Source: Larix kaempferi
Taxonomy: Eukaryota; Streptophyta; Pinopsida; Pinales; Pinaceae
Assembly (NCBI GenBank): GCA_027924585.1
Contig: BSBM01000190.1
Coordinates: 3,854,501-3,918,500 of the forward strand
Reading direction: 5' to 3'
Length of the DNA: 64,000 nt
The notes beneath the pieces are model-generated. The model was not told the origin of the DNA. It was given only the letters and a program-made list of their open reading frames with translations, and did not search any database. This document shows, one piece after another, positions 20,375-32,699 of the stretch (position 1 is the stretch's first letter; each line of letters begins with the position of its first letter). Both the position numbers and the translations under genes were made by a program.

Positions 20375-23242
20375 TGTTAGTGCCAGAATTTGTTCCTAGA
20401 CTACTAAGGGACAAACTAGCACAATCTTCACAATCTCAAGATAAATATGCAATAGTTTTTTCTATTGGTTTAGAGTTTGTGGTTTGAAGGTTTCAATCTC
20501 AAGAAGAACAAGAGAAAACAAACTAAAACAATTTACTGAATCATATACTTCATTGAAAACTGAATTCATAAATATATATCAAATAAATATAAACCATCAC
20601 ATCATAATCACTCATACTGGTTTTCATCTACAATTCATGAGAATTCGCTGGTTTAAAAGACATTAAAACAGAAATGAAATCATGCATTGAATGATCAAAC
20701 TGATCAGGAATAAAAACTCAATCAAATAGTATAAAATGCCTTATATAATATGTGTATTAAGTCTCAGTTCCCATGACTTACACGATAGTTTTGCTAGCTT
20801 CATATCACTGTAAAATAGCTTTTTGAAATCAACAATCCAACCCCCTGTTGCCTCCTCATTTGATTCCTTCTAACCATTTACAAAAAGAGTAGTTTGCTAA
20901 CTAACTTCTAGGTCAAATTTTGGAATCAGTTACATCCATTACTTACACTCTAACCTAAATATTTAAAGATAATTAACTAAAAATAGCAAATCGGCCTTTT
21001 GGAAATTCGGCGAGTTTCTGGAAAATTGGGTCTCACAAACGCCTCCATATCTCTCAATTCTTGACACCTGTTAGAAACCTGAGAGAGGGTTTTTTAAAAT
21101 GATTCCATGATGGACAAAAATCTCTCTTGGTTTTTGAAAATTCATCTCCAGTTGATCAGAAGACATGTTGAAACGTTGTGACTAAAACAGTAAAATATTA
21201 AACATTTTTAACCCTGAAAAATAGGCCACGAAGATGAATTCGAATCTCTCAAATAGTGATAGATGTTGCAAAAATGCAAGAGGTTTTTGTGAATGTTTCC
21301 GTTATTGAAAAAAACCTCTTTGGGATTCCTAAAATTTGCTTCCATCTGTTCGTAATCCGTGCTCAACTGTGATGACCAAAACAGGGAAAAACATGGAAGT
21401 TTAGTTCTGGCTGCTGCACCATCTTTTGAATTTCTTCATATGATTCTACCATTATGCAATCATGCTATAGGATCATTTGATGAGAATATGATCTATCTTT
21501 ATCCTCCTCACATTAATCAGACGAAGAGCTTGGAGCTAAATTTATCTTCTCTGTTTTCTTATTGGAACTCGAACCTCTTTCTGCATTACCTTTCATAGCT
21601 GATCTTGTCCTATACTTCCCTATTGATTCTTTTAACTACATGAGAAGACTTGCATTTGCTTCTAAATCCATATCCTAAAAACTTTCATTCTTTATATCTT
21701 CTGCAGTAGGTTGCAAAACCAAATTCTCGACTGTGCTCTGTTTTGATATGTTTGGAATTTGAACCTGTTCCTCAGTAATATCAATTACCTTTTCCATTTT
21801 CTGAACTTCTTGACAATGTACCTGTTCTTTATTCTTTGGAATGTCAGATTTGCCTTGTAAAAGAGGCTTTTCATAAATTCTCCCATTGCCCTTTTTACCC
21901 TTCTCTTTAGATTTATTCTTATCTATGCGCTCATCTCTTTCAGCCAAAAACCCAGACCAAAATATGAAGTGTTCCCGGGTCTTCTGTTTTTTCTGCAATT
22001 CCGTTTGAATGAGCAGCTTTATAAGCCCATGATGAAATAAGGAATGTCTCATATGCTCAGGATTCATTTTCACTTTATTTGACATTTTTTGAATGCTCTT
22101 ATACAGGAAATAGGGTAAATTTACTTTATAATGCGATTTGAGATGCATCAAAAACCTTACATGATATTTAAAAACCATTGTAAATCTGCCTTCACATGTG
22201 ATGTAAGACTGTATAACGCCAAGCACCTCTCTCCATTATGGTTGAAAACTTGTTATATGAACTCCATTACTCCAATTTAAGTTTTCATCACCTAGTAACA
22301 AGAACGACTTTGGGTCGAATCTGAAAGGAACTTTTTTGAACCACAATTCCCGGTCCATGGAGAGACCAGTGGCTTTAGAAATTAGGGCTTGCGAGAGATG
22401 AAATGTTAGGGTTTTAAATTTAAGAACGTCTTCAGCCAAATTCCTTTCAAAGTAGATTGAAACTTCTTCATTAAACCCATTAATTTTCTCGAAGAAATTT
22501 AACCATCCTGTTGCTTTAAAAAACCTCTGCACATTTCAGAAATTTCATAGCACACTGCGTGTCCATCGGTTCTACCCTATTTACTTCACCACTTCTTCCC
22601 ATCTCTCAACTGTATATTTCTTAATTTTGGCTTTTGAGAAAACGTAGATGACAAGTGTTCGAAAATCAAAACACTAACTTCCTTCAGCAATAGATGTCCA
22701 TTGGTTTCATATTTTGCGATTCCCAAATTGATTTGTGACACCTCAACGCCAAATTTCTATTAATGATTGAATGTGGTGGAGCTTTGAAAATATAATAATT
22801 CTTTGATATGTGTTGAAACACTTCGAATCATCATAACATAAGTTGTTTAGTCATCATAACTAAAGCGAACCATTACCCATCCCGGAAAAGCACGATTTTT
22901 TATCATACCATATTCCCATAGCACATTAGGGGTTTGTTTTGCATTTTGCGCTACCAGAATTTTTTAACATAGCTAATTTGACAAATGCACTTAGCAAAAA
23001 GGTTAAATCTTGGTTATGAACTTTATAATAAATCTGAATAAGCATAACTGAAAACTTTTAGACTAATACCATGTTGAATAAGCCATTTGAAGATTTTGAA
23101 TTAAAAAAAATAAAAACAATCAAAATTTAATAAAAAATAGATTGAAAACAAAATAATCAAAATTATGGATAAATGAAGGCAAATAAAGTTCAAATAATTC
23201 TGAAAGAAACACATAAAAATGAGAACAATCTTAGCATTAACA
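20375..23242 (-). repeat. LTR 1 (leftmost, 3' end of the array)
   Basis: 2,868 bp, TGTTAGTGCC... to ...GCATTAACA on the plus strand. It is the most diverged of the three LTRs; for example it differs from LTR2 and LTR3 together at several sites around 20860-21030. It contains the first copy of the LTR-encoded frame. A weak purine stretch on the minus strand just outside 23243 may be the PPT. Confidence 0.85.
21675..22602 (-). pseudogene. LTR-encoded mobile-domain-like protein, copy 1
   Basis: The coding frame lies wholly inside LTR1, same orientation as the element. The recognisable part starts at 'RFFKATGWLNFFEKINGF' (22526) and continues through 'LSQALISKATGLSMDRELWF', 'HLKSHYKVNLPYFLYKSI' and a Lys-rich tail. 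'LISKATGL' resembles the ITGLP motif of plant mobile-domain/plant-transposon proteins. Lesions: a TAA in place of a Glu codon near 22236 and a TAG at 21675. An ATG at 22602 is in frame with a short N-terminal stretch that meets the main frame at a T6 run, offset by one base. Function unknown. Confidence 0.6.
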
Positions 23243-23695
23243 TCTGGCTCTTACTGTGGGATGAAATCCTCCTTGTGAGGTTTCAAGAACTTGTAGACCT
23301 TGTGCCTTATCCATTGGACAATGGAGTCATTTGTATCTAGTTTCCAACCTGTTCCAAAACTAACAAGCCTACTCATAATTTTTAAATTGATGAGCTTATT
23401 GTATGATCTTATAACAAGATTCTGCTGAAAAACACTTTTCCTTCCTCAAATTCTGATCCTGGCTATCAAAAACTATGTGACTGCTGCTAAGAAATTATAT
23501 CTGTGTTGTAATAGAAATCCGCTCATCAAATTGCAAATCCATCTGCCTGGTAGACTGAAGAACAACCATATTTGCTGAAACGATACTGCAGACTGAAAAC
23601 TGATCAATGCTTACACTATACAAACTGAAACCAATGCTCGAAAAGGAGCTTATTTATTTACAACTTCTACTTCTAACCAACTGAGATTATTTTGA

Positions 23696-23947
23696 TTATG
23701 CAAAGGAAAACTTCCAATGAAGCCAAGAAAGTAATTGACTAACAATTTGAACCTTCCTTCCAACTTTATTCAAAGCCTCAAATAGACAAACTACAGTATG
23801 TGAATCATAATGTTTGAAATCATACTTACAATCAAAAGATCCGACTTTAAAAATGGCAATAGCTGAAACTTCATGACTGCAAAACATCTTCATGTAAGTG
23901 GCAACTGGATCTTGAAATTGATACAAAACTTGCTGCTGCTTAACCAC
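23696..23947 (-). pseudogene. Small conserved frame downstream of gag, copy 1
   Basis: An 83-codon frame includes 'QFQDPVATYMKMFCSHEVSA' and ends 'LHWKFSFA'. It is repeated in the second internal region at 28411-28641 with few changes. I do not recognise a domain. The two units are ~97% identical overall, so conservation alone does not show selection. Confidence 0.35.
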
Positions 23948-24140
23948 TTACAGTAAAACATGCACCATCAAATGCTCATCTAATCCTTTCAGTTTTCCTT
24001 TTGCTATATCGCTGTGACTTGGATTCATTACTATATTGGTGAAATATTGGAGTATTAGGATAAAATCCTAATGGAAAAGATGAAGTTTTCTGCAAAGAAT
24101 AATTATCAATATGATTGCGAAATAGATTTGAAATAATATA

Positions 24141-24899
24141 TCATTCTTCTTCATAGATAGGCTGATATCCAATAGTTTTATGATTAGAAATATGTTGAAA
24201 ATTGTCTTGAACAATGGGATGATCATCAAACAATTTGGGAACAACAATTTCATCCTCTGAAACAGAACCAAGGGCATCTTTAATATGATTGTCATCCACA
24301 CTAATTTTAACATTGTCTTGTAAATCTTCATCAATGGTATGATTCTCAACGTTTTCTTCAATAAAAAGTTGATCTTCACAAGGAGTTTCAACAATAAATT
24401 CTACATGATAATGATGTCTTGACTCTTGAAAACTGTCAAATATCTCCTGAACTTCATTTTTATTAAAAATTTCTTCATGAACTTCATCTTGATCATCACT
24501 TCTAAAAGTTTTCTTAGATTCAAATTGCTCACAACAGTCCTCTAAAAGGAGATCAGCAGGATAAATCATCTTACAATATGAATGAAAGACAACATGAAAA
24601 TCTTTTAATGAAGAGATGCTAGAGACAGGAAGAGACTTGTACCATTGTCTGGCCTCTCCTTCCAAGGAGTACATAAACATTTTCAACAATATATCCTCAT
24701 GATGAATATCGAGTTGGTCCATGTATTGATGAAAATCAATCAAGTGTTGTGCCAGATGGTCATGATCATCTCCTCTAAATCTTGGAAGGAAGTCTCCCCA
24801 TTCATCCATAGTGGGAACATCATTTGGAAATCCTGGAATATCAACAAAACAAAAAGGAGAAAACCTCTGTGCCAATATAGCAGCAAAAGACTTTGACAT
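24141..24899 (-). CDS. Gag-like protein, internal region 1
   Basis: A 252-aa open frame, 190 bp inside the 5' LTR (LTR2) on the minus strand. Residues ~35-110 match the Retrotrans_gag fold ('FRGDDHDHLAQHLIDFHQYM', then 'LEGEARQWYKSLP' and 'SLKDFHVVFHSYC'). The C-terminal half is very acidic and ends 'IGYQPIYEEE'. No zinc knuckle follows. Gag would form the particle that packages the element RNA. The absence of protease and polymerase domains fits a non-autonomous element. This copy has no internal stop. Confidence 0.7.
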   Translation of the reverse strand: MSKSFAAILAQRFSPFCFVDIPGFPNDVPTMDEWGDFLPRFRGDDHDHLAQHLIDFHQYMDQLDIHHEDILLKMFMYSLEGEARQWYKSLPVSSISSLKDFHVVFHSYCKMIYPADLLLEDCCEQFESKKTFRSDDQDEVHEEIFNKNEVQEIFDSFQESRHHYHVEFIVETPCEDQLFIEENVENHTIDEDLQDNVKISVDDNHIKDALGSVSEDEIVVPKLFDDHPIVQDNFQHISNHKTIGYQPIYEEE

Positions 24900-25069
24900 T
24901 ATGAAGGTGTGAAGTTGCTTCTGAATTTTTCAAACATAGAGTCACCAACAAATCCTTCCCCTGCGGGGCCACCTGGTGAAAAACCAATAGTTTGAAAGAA
25001 TTTTTGATCCTGTTCACCTCAAAACTAGAACAATAAAAATACCCCACGAAAGATGAAACTTCACTTCCA

Positions 25070-25086
25070 TCCACGGCAACGGCGCC
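25070..25086 (-). other. PBS of internal region 1 (degraded)
   Basis: Five bases after the LTR2 end, the minus strand reads TGGCGC followed by GTTGCCGTGGA. Compared with the intact PBS at 29785-29802 it has lost one base and has one substitution. Confidence 0.7.
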
Positions 25087-25091
25087 AAAAG

Positions 25092-27957
25092 ATGTTAGTG
25101 CCATAATTTGTTCTTAGACTACTAAGGGACAAGCCAGCACAATCTTCACAATCTCAAGATAAATATGCAATAGTTTTTTCTATTGTTTTAGAGTTTGTGG
25201 TTTGAAGGTTTCAATCTCAAGCAAAATAAGAGAAAACAAACTAAACCAATTTACTGAATCATATACTTCATTGAAAACTGAATTCATAAATATAAATGAA
25301 ATAAATATAAACCATCACATCATAATCACTCATACTGGTTTTGATCTACAACACATGAGCATTCGCTGGTTTAAAAGACATTAAAACAGAAACGAAACCA
25401 TGCACTGAACGATCAAACTGATCAGGAATAAAAACTCAATCAAATAGTATAAAATGGCTTATATAATATGTGTATTAAGTCTCAGTTCTCATGACTTACA
25501 CGATAGTTTTGCTAGCTTCATATCACTATAAAATAGCTTCTTGAAATCAACAATCCAACCCCTGCTACCTCCTCATTTGCTTCCTTTTAACCATTTACAA
25601 AAAGAGTAGTTTTCTAACTACATTCTAGGTCAAATTTTGGAATTAGTTACATCCATTAGTTACACTCTAACCTAAATCTTTAAAGACAATTAACGAAAAA
25701 TAGCAAATCGGCCTTTTGGAAATTAGGCGAATTTATGGAAGATTGGGTCTCACAAATGCCTCCATATCTCTCAATGCTTGACACCTGTTAGAAATATGAG
25801 AGAGGTTTTTTTAAATGAGTCTATGATGGACAAAAACATCTCTTGGATTTTGAAAATTCATCTCCAATCGATCAAAAGATGTGTTGAAACTTTGTGACTA
25901 AAACAGTAAAATATTAAACATTTTTAACCCTAAAAAATAGGCCATGAAGATGAATTTGTATCTCTCAAATCGTGATAGCTCTTGCAAAAATGGAAGACTT
26001 TTTTGTGAATGAGTCCATGATGGACAAAAACCTCTTTGGGATTCCTAAAATTTGCTTCCATCTATTTGTAATCCGCGCTCAACTGTGATGACCAAAACAG
26101 GGAAAAACATGGAAGTTTAGTTCTGGATGCTGCACCATCTTTTGAATTTCTTCATATGATTCTACCATTATGCAATCATGCTATAGGCTCATTTGATGAG
26201 AATCTGATCTATCTTTATCCTCCTCACCTTCATCAGACGAAGAGCTTGTAACTATATTTATCTTCTATGTTTTCTTATTGGAAATAAAACCTCTTTCCGC
26301 ATTACCTTTAATAGCTGATCTTGTCCTATACTTCCCTATTAATTCTTTTAACTGCATGAGAAGACTTGCATCTACCTCTAAATCCATAGCCTGAAAAATT
26401 TCATTCTTTATATCTTCTGCAACAAGTTGTAAAACCAAATTCTCGACTATGCTCTGTTTTGATATGTTTGGAATTTGAACTTGTTCCTCAGTAATATCAA
26501 TTACCTTTTCCATTTTCTGAACTTCTTGATAATGTACCCATTCTTTCTTCTTTGGAATGTCATATTTTCCCTGTAACAGAGGATTTTCAGAACTTCTTCC
26601 GTTTCCCTTTTTACCCTTCTCTTTAGATTTATTCTTATCTGTGCACTCATCTCTTTCAGCCAAAAACCCAGACCAAAATATGAAGTATTCCCAGGTCTTC
26701 TATTTTTTCTGCAATTCTGTTTGAATGAGCAGCTTTATAAGCTCGTGATGAGATAAGGAATGTCTCATATGCTCAGGATTCGTTTTCACTTTATTTGACA
26801 TTTTTTGAATGCTCTTATACAAGAAATAGGGTAACTTTACTTTATAATGCGATTTGAGATGCATCAAAAACCTTACATGATATTTAAAAACCATTGTAAA
26901 TCTGCCTTCACATGTGATCTAAGATTGCATAACGCCAAGCACCTCTCTCCATTCTGGTTGAAAACTTGTTATATGAACTCCATTACTCCAATTTAAGTTT
27001 TCATTACCTGGTAACAAGAACAACTTTGGGTCGAATATGAAAGGAACTTTTTTGAACCACAATTCCCCATCCATGGCGAGACCGAGGGCTTCAGAAATTA
27101 GGGCTTGTGAGAGCTTAAATGTTAGGGTTTTAAATTTAACAATGTCTTCAACCAAATTCCTTGCAAAGTAGATCGAAACTTCTTCATTAAACGCATTAAT
27201 TTTCTTGACGAAATTTAACCATTCTGTTGCTTTAAAAAACCTCTGCACATTTCAGAAATTTCACAGCCCACTATGTGTCCATCGGTTCTACCCTATTTAC
27301 TTCACCACTTCTTCCCATCTCTCAACTGTATATTTCTTAATTTTGGCTTCTGAGAAAACGTAGATGACAAGTCTTTGAAGATCAAAACACTATCTTCCTT
27401 CAGCAACAGATCTCCATTGGTTTCATATTTTGCGATTCCCAAACTGATTTGTGACACCTCAAAGCCAAATTTCTATTAATGATTGAATGTGGTGGAACTT
27501 TTAAAATATAATAATTCTTTGATATGTGTTGAAACACTTCGAATCATCATAACATAAGTTGTTTAGTCATCATAACTGAAGCGAACCATTACCCATCCTG
27601 GAAAAGCACGATTTTTTATCATACCATATTCCCATAGTGCATTAGGGGTCTGTTTTGTAGTTTGCGCTACCATAATCTTTCAACATAGCTAATTTCACAA
27701 ATGCACTTAGCAAAAGGTTAAATCTTGGTTATGAACTTTATAATAAAGTTGAATAAGCATAACTGAAAACTTTTAGACTAATACCATGTTGAATAAGCCA
27801 TTTGAAGATTTTGAATTAAAAAAAATAAAAACAATCAAAATTTAATAAAAAACAGATTGAAAACAAAATAATCAAAATTATGGATAAATGAAGGAAAATA
27901 AAGTTCAAATAATTCTGAAAGAAACACATAAAAATGAGAACAATCTTAGCATTAACA
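25092..27957 (-). repeat. LTR 2 (middle)
   Basis: 2,866 bp with the same TGTTA/TAACA ends. It shares derived differences with LTR3 against LTR1, for instance 'AATTTATGGAAGATTGGG' near 25730. It serves as 5' LTR for internal region 1 and 3' LTR for internal region 2. Confidence 0.85.
26265..27318 (-). pseudogene. LTR-encoded mobile-domain-like protein, copy 2
   Basis: Same frame as copy 1. The main part runs from 27242 to the native stop at 26265 (~325 codons) and ends with a Lys/Arg-rich tail 'KGNAERGFISNKKT'. Own lesions: TAG replacing a Tyr codon at 26919, and further stops near 26700. The Glu codon that is a stop in copy 1 is intact here. Confidence 0.6.
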
Positions 27958-28410
27958 TCTGGCTCCTACTGTGGGATGAAAGCCTCCTTGTGAGGTTTCA
28001 AGAACTTGTAGACCTTGTGCCTTATCCATTGGACAATGGAGTCATTTGTATCTGGTTGCCAACCTGTTCCAAAACTAACAAGCCTACTCATAATTTTTTA
28101 ATTGATGAGCTTATTGTATGATCTTATAACAAGATTCTGTTGAAAAACACTTTTCCTTCCTCAAATTTTGATCCTGGCTATCAAAAACTATGTGACTGCT
28201 GCTAAGAAATTATATCTGTGTTGTAATAGAAATCCACTCATCAAATTGCAAATCCATCTTCCTGGTATACTGAAGAACAATCATATTTGCTGAAAAGAGA
28301 CTGCAGACTGAAAACTGATCAATGCTTACACTATACAAACTGAAACCAATGCTCAAAAAGGAGCTTATCTATTTACAACTTCTACTTCTAACCAATTGAG
28401 ATTATTTTGA

Positions 28411-28641
28411 TTATGCAAAGGAAAACTTCCAATGAAGCCAAGAAAGTAATTGACTAACAATTTGAACCTTCATTCCAACTTTATGCAAAGCCTCAAACAG
28501 ACAAACTACAGTATGTGAATCATAATGTTTGAAATCATACTTACAATCAAAATATCCGACTTTAAAAATGGCAATAGCTGAAACTTCATGACTGCAAAAC
28601 ATCTTCATGTAAGTGGCAACTGGATCTTGAAACTGATACAA
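28411..28641 (-). pseudogene. Small conserved frame downstream of gag, copy 2
   Basis: 76 codons are open, matching 23696-23947. The start differs because a stop (CTACTTAACC region, ~28650) removes the first residues. Confidence 0.35.
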
Positions 28642-28855
28642 AACATGCTGCTACTTAACCACTGACAGTAAAACATGCACCATCAAATGCTCATCTAATC
28701 CTTTCGGTTTTCCTTTTGCTATATCGCTGTGACTTGGATTCATTACTATATTGGTGAAATATTGGAGTATCGGGATAAAATCCTAATGGAAAAGATGAAG
28801 TTTTCTACAAAGAATAATTAGCAATATGATTTCAAAACATATTTGAGATAATATA

Positions 28856-29614
28856 TCATTCTTCTTCATAGATAGGTTGATATCCAATAGTTTTATGATT
28901 AGAAATATGTTGAAAATTGTCTTGAACAATGGGATGATCATCAAACAATTTGGGAACAACAAGTTCATCCTCTGAAACAGAACCAAGGGCATCTTTAATT
29001 TGAATGTCATCCACACTAATTTTAACATTGTCTTGTAAGTCTTCATCAATGGTATGGTTCTCAACATTTTCTTCAATAAAAAGTTGATCTTCACAAGGAT
29101 TTTCAACAATAAATTCTACATGATAATGATGTCTTGACTCTTGAAAACTGTCAAATATCTCCTGAACTTCGTTTTTATTAAAAATTTCTTCATGAACTTC
29201 ATCTTGATCATCACTTCTAAAAGATTTCTTAGATTCAAATTGCTCACAACATTCCTCTAAAAGGAGATCAGCAGGATAAATCATCTTACAATATGAATGA
29301 AAGACAACATGAAAATCTTTTAATGAAGAGATGCTAGAGTCAGGAAGAGACTTGTACCATTGTCTGCCCTCTCCTTCCAAGGACTACGTAAAAATTTTCA
29401 ACAATATATCCTCATGATGAATATCGAGTTGGTCCATGTATTGATGAAAATCAATCAAGTGTTGTGCCAGATGGTCATGATCATCTCCTCTAAATATTGG
29501 AAGGAATTCTCCCCATTCATCCATAGTGGGAACATCATTTGGAAATCCTGGAATATCAACAAAACAAAAAGGAGCAAACCTCTGTGCCAATATAGCAGCA
29601 AAAGACTTTGACAT
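28856..29614 (-). pseudogene. Gag-like protein, internal region 2, one stop
   Basis: Homologous over its whole length to 24141-24899. A TAG at 29384 replaces the Tyr codon of 'FMYSLEGEA' and splits the frame into 76 and 174 codons. No frameshift was seen. Confidence 0.7.
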
Positions 29615-29784
29615 TCTGAAGGTGTGAAGTTGCTTCTGAATTTTTCAAACATGGAGTCTCCAACAAATCCTTCCCCTGCGGGGCCACCTGATGAAAAACT
29701 TGTAGTCTGAAAGAATTTTTGATCCTGTTCACCTCAAAACCAGAACAATAAAAATACCCCATGGAAGATGAAACTTCACTTCCA

Positions 29785-29802
29785 TCCCCGGCAACGGCGC
29801 CA
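29785..29802 (-). other. PBS of internal region 2 (TGGCGCCGTTGCCGGGGA)
   Basis: This is the classic plant Ty3/gypsy (Athila/Tat-type) primer binding site, five bases after the LTR3 end. It fixes the orientation of the array and groups the element with the Athila/Tat side of Ty3/gypsy. Confidence 0.85.
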
Positions 29803-29807
29803 AAATA

Positions 29808-32672
29808 TGTTAGTGCCAGAATTTGTTCCTAGACTACTAAGGGACAAGCCAGCACAATCTTCACAATCTCAAGATAAATATGCAATAGTTTTTTCTGTTG
29901 GTTTAGAGTTTGTGGTTTGAAGGTTTCAATCTCAAGCAGAATAAGAGAAAACAAACTAAACCAATTTACTGAATCATATACTTCACTGAAAACTGAATTC
30001 ATAAATATAAATGAAATAAATATAAACCATCACATCATAATCACTCATACTGGTTTTCATCTACAATACATGAGCATTCGCTAGTTTAAAAGACATTAAA
30101 ACAGAAACAAAATCATGCACCGAACGATCAAACTGATCAGCAATAAAAAATTAATCAAATAGTATAAAATGGCTTATATAATATGTGTATTAAGTCTCAG
30201 TTCTCATGACTCACACGATAGTTTTGCTAGCTTCATATCACTGTAAAATAGCTTCTTGAAATCAACAATCCAACCCCTGCTACCTCCTTATTTGCTTCCT
30301 TTTAACCATTTACAAAAGAGTAGTTTGCTAACTACATTCTAGGTCAAATTTTGTAATTAGTTACATCCATTAGTTACACTCTAACCTAAATCTTTAAAGA
30401 CAATTAACGAAAAATAGCAAATCGGCCTTTTGGAAATTAGGCGAATTTATGGAAGATTGGGTCTCACAAACGCCTCCATATCTCTCAATGCTTGACACAT
30501 GTTAGAAATATGAGAGAGTTTTTTTTAAATGAGTCTATGATGGACAAAAACCTCTCTTGGATTTTGAAAATTCATCTCCAGTCGATCAGAAGATGTGCTG
30601 AAACTTTGTGACTAAAACGGTGAAATATTAAAAAATTTTAACCCTAAAAAATAGGCCACGAAGATGAATTCGAATCTCTCAAATCATGATAGCTCTTGCA
30701 AAAATGGAAGATTTTTTTGTGAATGAGTCCATGATGGACAAAAACCTCTTTGGGATTCCTAAAATTTGCTTCCATCTGTTTGTAATCCGCGCTCAATTGT
30801 GATGACCAAAACAGGGAAAAACACGGAAGTTTAGTTCTGGCTGCTGCACCATCTTTTGAATTTCTTCATATGATTCTACCATTATGCAATCATGCTATAG
30901 GCTCATTTGATGAGAATCTGATCTATCTTTATCCTCCTCACCTTCATCAGACGAAGATCTTGGAACTATCTTTATCTTCTATGTTTTCTTATTGGAACTC
31001 GAACCTCTTTCCGCATTACCTTTAATAGCTGATCTTGTCATATACTTCCCTATTAATTCTTTTAACTGCATGAGAAGACTTGCATCTACTTCTAAATCCA
31101 TAGCCTGAAAACTTTCATTCTTTATATCTTCTGCAATAAGTTGTAAAACCAAATTCTCGACTATGCTCTATTTTGATATGTTTGGAATTTGAACTTGTTC
31201 CTCAGTAATATCAATTACCTTTTCCATTTTCTAAACTTCTTGATAATGTACCCGTTCTTTCTCCTTTGGAATGTCATATTTTCCCTGTAACAGAGGATTT
31301 TCAGAACTTCTCCGATTTCCCTTTTTACCCTTCTCCTTAGATTTATTCTAATCTGTGCGCTCATCTCTTTCAGCCAAAAACCCAAACCAAAATATGAAGT
31401 ATTCCCAGGTCTTCTATTTTTTCTGCAATTATGTTTGAATGAGCAGCTTTATAAGCTCGTGATGAGATAAGGAATGTCTCATATGCTCAGGATTCGTTTT
31501 CACTTTATTTGATATTTTTTTAATGCTCTTATACAAGAAATAGGGTAACTTTACTTTATAATGCGATTTGAGATGCATCAAAAACCTTACATGATATTTA
31601 AAAACCATTGTAAATCTGCCTTCAGATGTGATGTAAGACTGCATAATGCCAAGCACCTCTCTCCATTCTGGTTGAAAACTTGTTATATGAACTCCATTAC
31701 TCCAATTTAAGTTTTCATTACTTGGTAACAAGAACGGCTTTGGGTCGAATATGAAAGGAACTTTTTTGAACCACAATTCCCCATCCATGGCGAGACCGGT
31801 GGCTTCAGAAATTAGGGCTTGTGAGAGCTTAAATGTTAGGGTTTTAAATTTAACGACGTCTTCAACCAAATTCCTTGCAAAGTATATCGAAACTTCTTCA
31901 TTAAACCCATTAATTTTCTTGAATAAATTTAACCATTCTGCTGCTTTAAAAAACCTCTGCACATTTCAGAAATTTCACAGCCCACTATGTGTCCATCGGT
32001 TCTACCCTATTTACTTCACCATTTCTTCTCATCTCTCAACTGTAGATTTCTTAATTTTGGTTTCTGAGAAAACGTAGATGACAAGTGTTCGAAGATCAAA
32101 ACACTAACTTCCTTCAGCAACAGATCTCCATTGGTTTCATATTTTGCGATTCCCAAACTGATTTGTGACACCTCAAAGCCAAATTTCTATTAATGATTGA
32201 ATGTGGTGGATCTTTGAAAATATAATAATTCTTTGATATGTGTTGAAACACTTAGAATCATCATAACATAAGTTGTTTAGTCATCATAACTGAAGTGAAC
32301 CATTACCAAGCCTAGAAAAGCACCATTTTTCATCATACCAGATTCCCATAGTGCATTAGGGGTTTGTTTTGCAGTTTGCGCTACCAGAATCTTTCAACAT
32401 AGCTAATTTGGCAAATGCACTTAGCAAAAAGGTTAAATCTTTGTTATGAACTTTATAATAAAGCTGAATAAGCATAACTGAAAACTTTGAGACTAATACC
32501 ATGTTGAATAAGCCATTTGAATATTTTGAATTAAAGAAAATAAAAACAATCAAAATTTAATAAAAAATAGATTGAAAATAAAATAATCAAAATTATGGAT
32601 AAATGAAGGCAAATAAAGTTCAAATAATTTTGAAAGAAACACATAAAAATGAGAACAATATTAACATTAACA
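29808..32672 (-). repeat. LTR 3 (rightmost, 5' LTR of the array)
   Basis: 2,865 bp. Homology to the other copies stops precisely at ...ATTAACA (32672); beyond it the sequence is unrelated, which defines the LTR end. It contains copy 3 of the LTR-encoded frame. Confidence 0.85.
30950..32032 (-). pseudogene. LTR-encoded mobile-domain-like protein, copy 3
   Basis: The best preserved N-terminal part: 177 codons open from 31962 to a TAA at 31429, which replaces a Glu codon. Further stops follow near 31350, 31230 and 31170. None of its lesions coincides with the main-frame lesions of copies 1 and 2. Confidence 0.6.
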
Positions 32673-32699
32673 CAGTCATCAGAGAGGATGAATAATGTT

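Larger units (their letters stand above)
20375..32672 (-). mobile_element. Tandem LTR array: LTR-internal-LTR-internal-LTR (large non-autonomous Ty3/gypsy-type element)
   Basis: Three ~2.87-kb LTRs (20375-23242, 25092-27957, 29808-32672) alternate with two ~1.85-kb internal regions. LTR ends are TGTTA...TAACA. The outer flanks, TAGTC (20370-20374) and CAGTC (32673-32677), look like one 5-bp target duplication with a single change. Orientation is minus: the PBS follows LTR2 and LTR3 on that strand and gag lies beyond. No RT, RNase H or integrase is present, so mobilisation would depend on another element. The structure fits unequal recombination between LTRs of one insertion. Internal copies differ at roughly 3%, so the event is not recent. 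Confidence 0.85.

Noticed and set aside
20484-20666. 60-codon plus-strand frame repeated in LTR2
   Set aside because: It is antisense to the element and conserved only because the LTRs are.
24068-24394. Ile/Leu/Lys-rich frame overlapping gag, also in the second copy
   Set aside because: It is an overlapping shadow of the acidic gag C-terminus on the same strand; conservation follows from unit identity.
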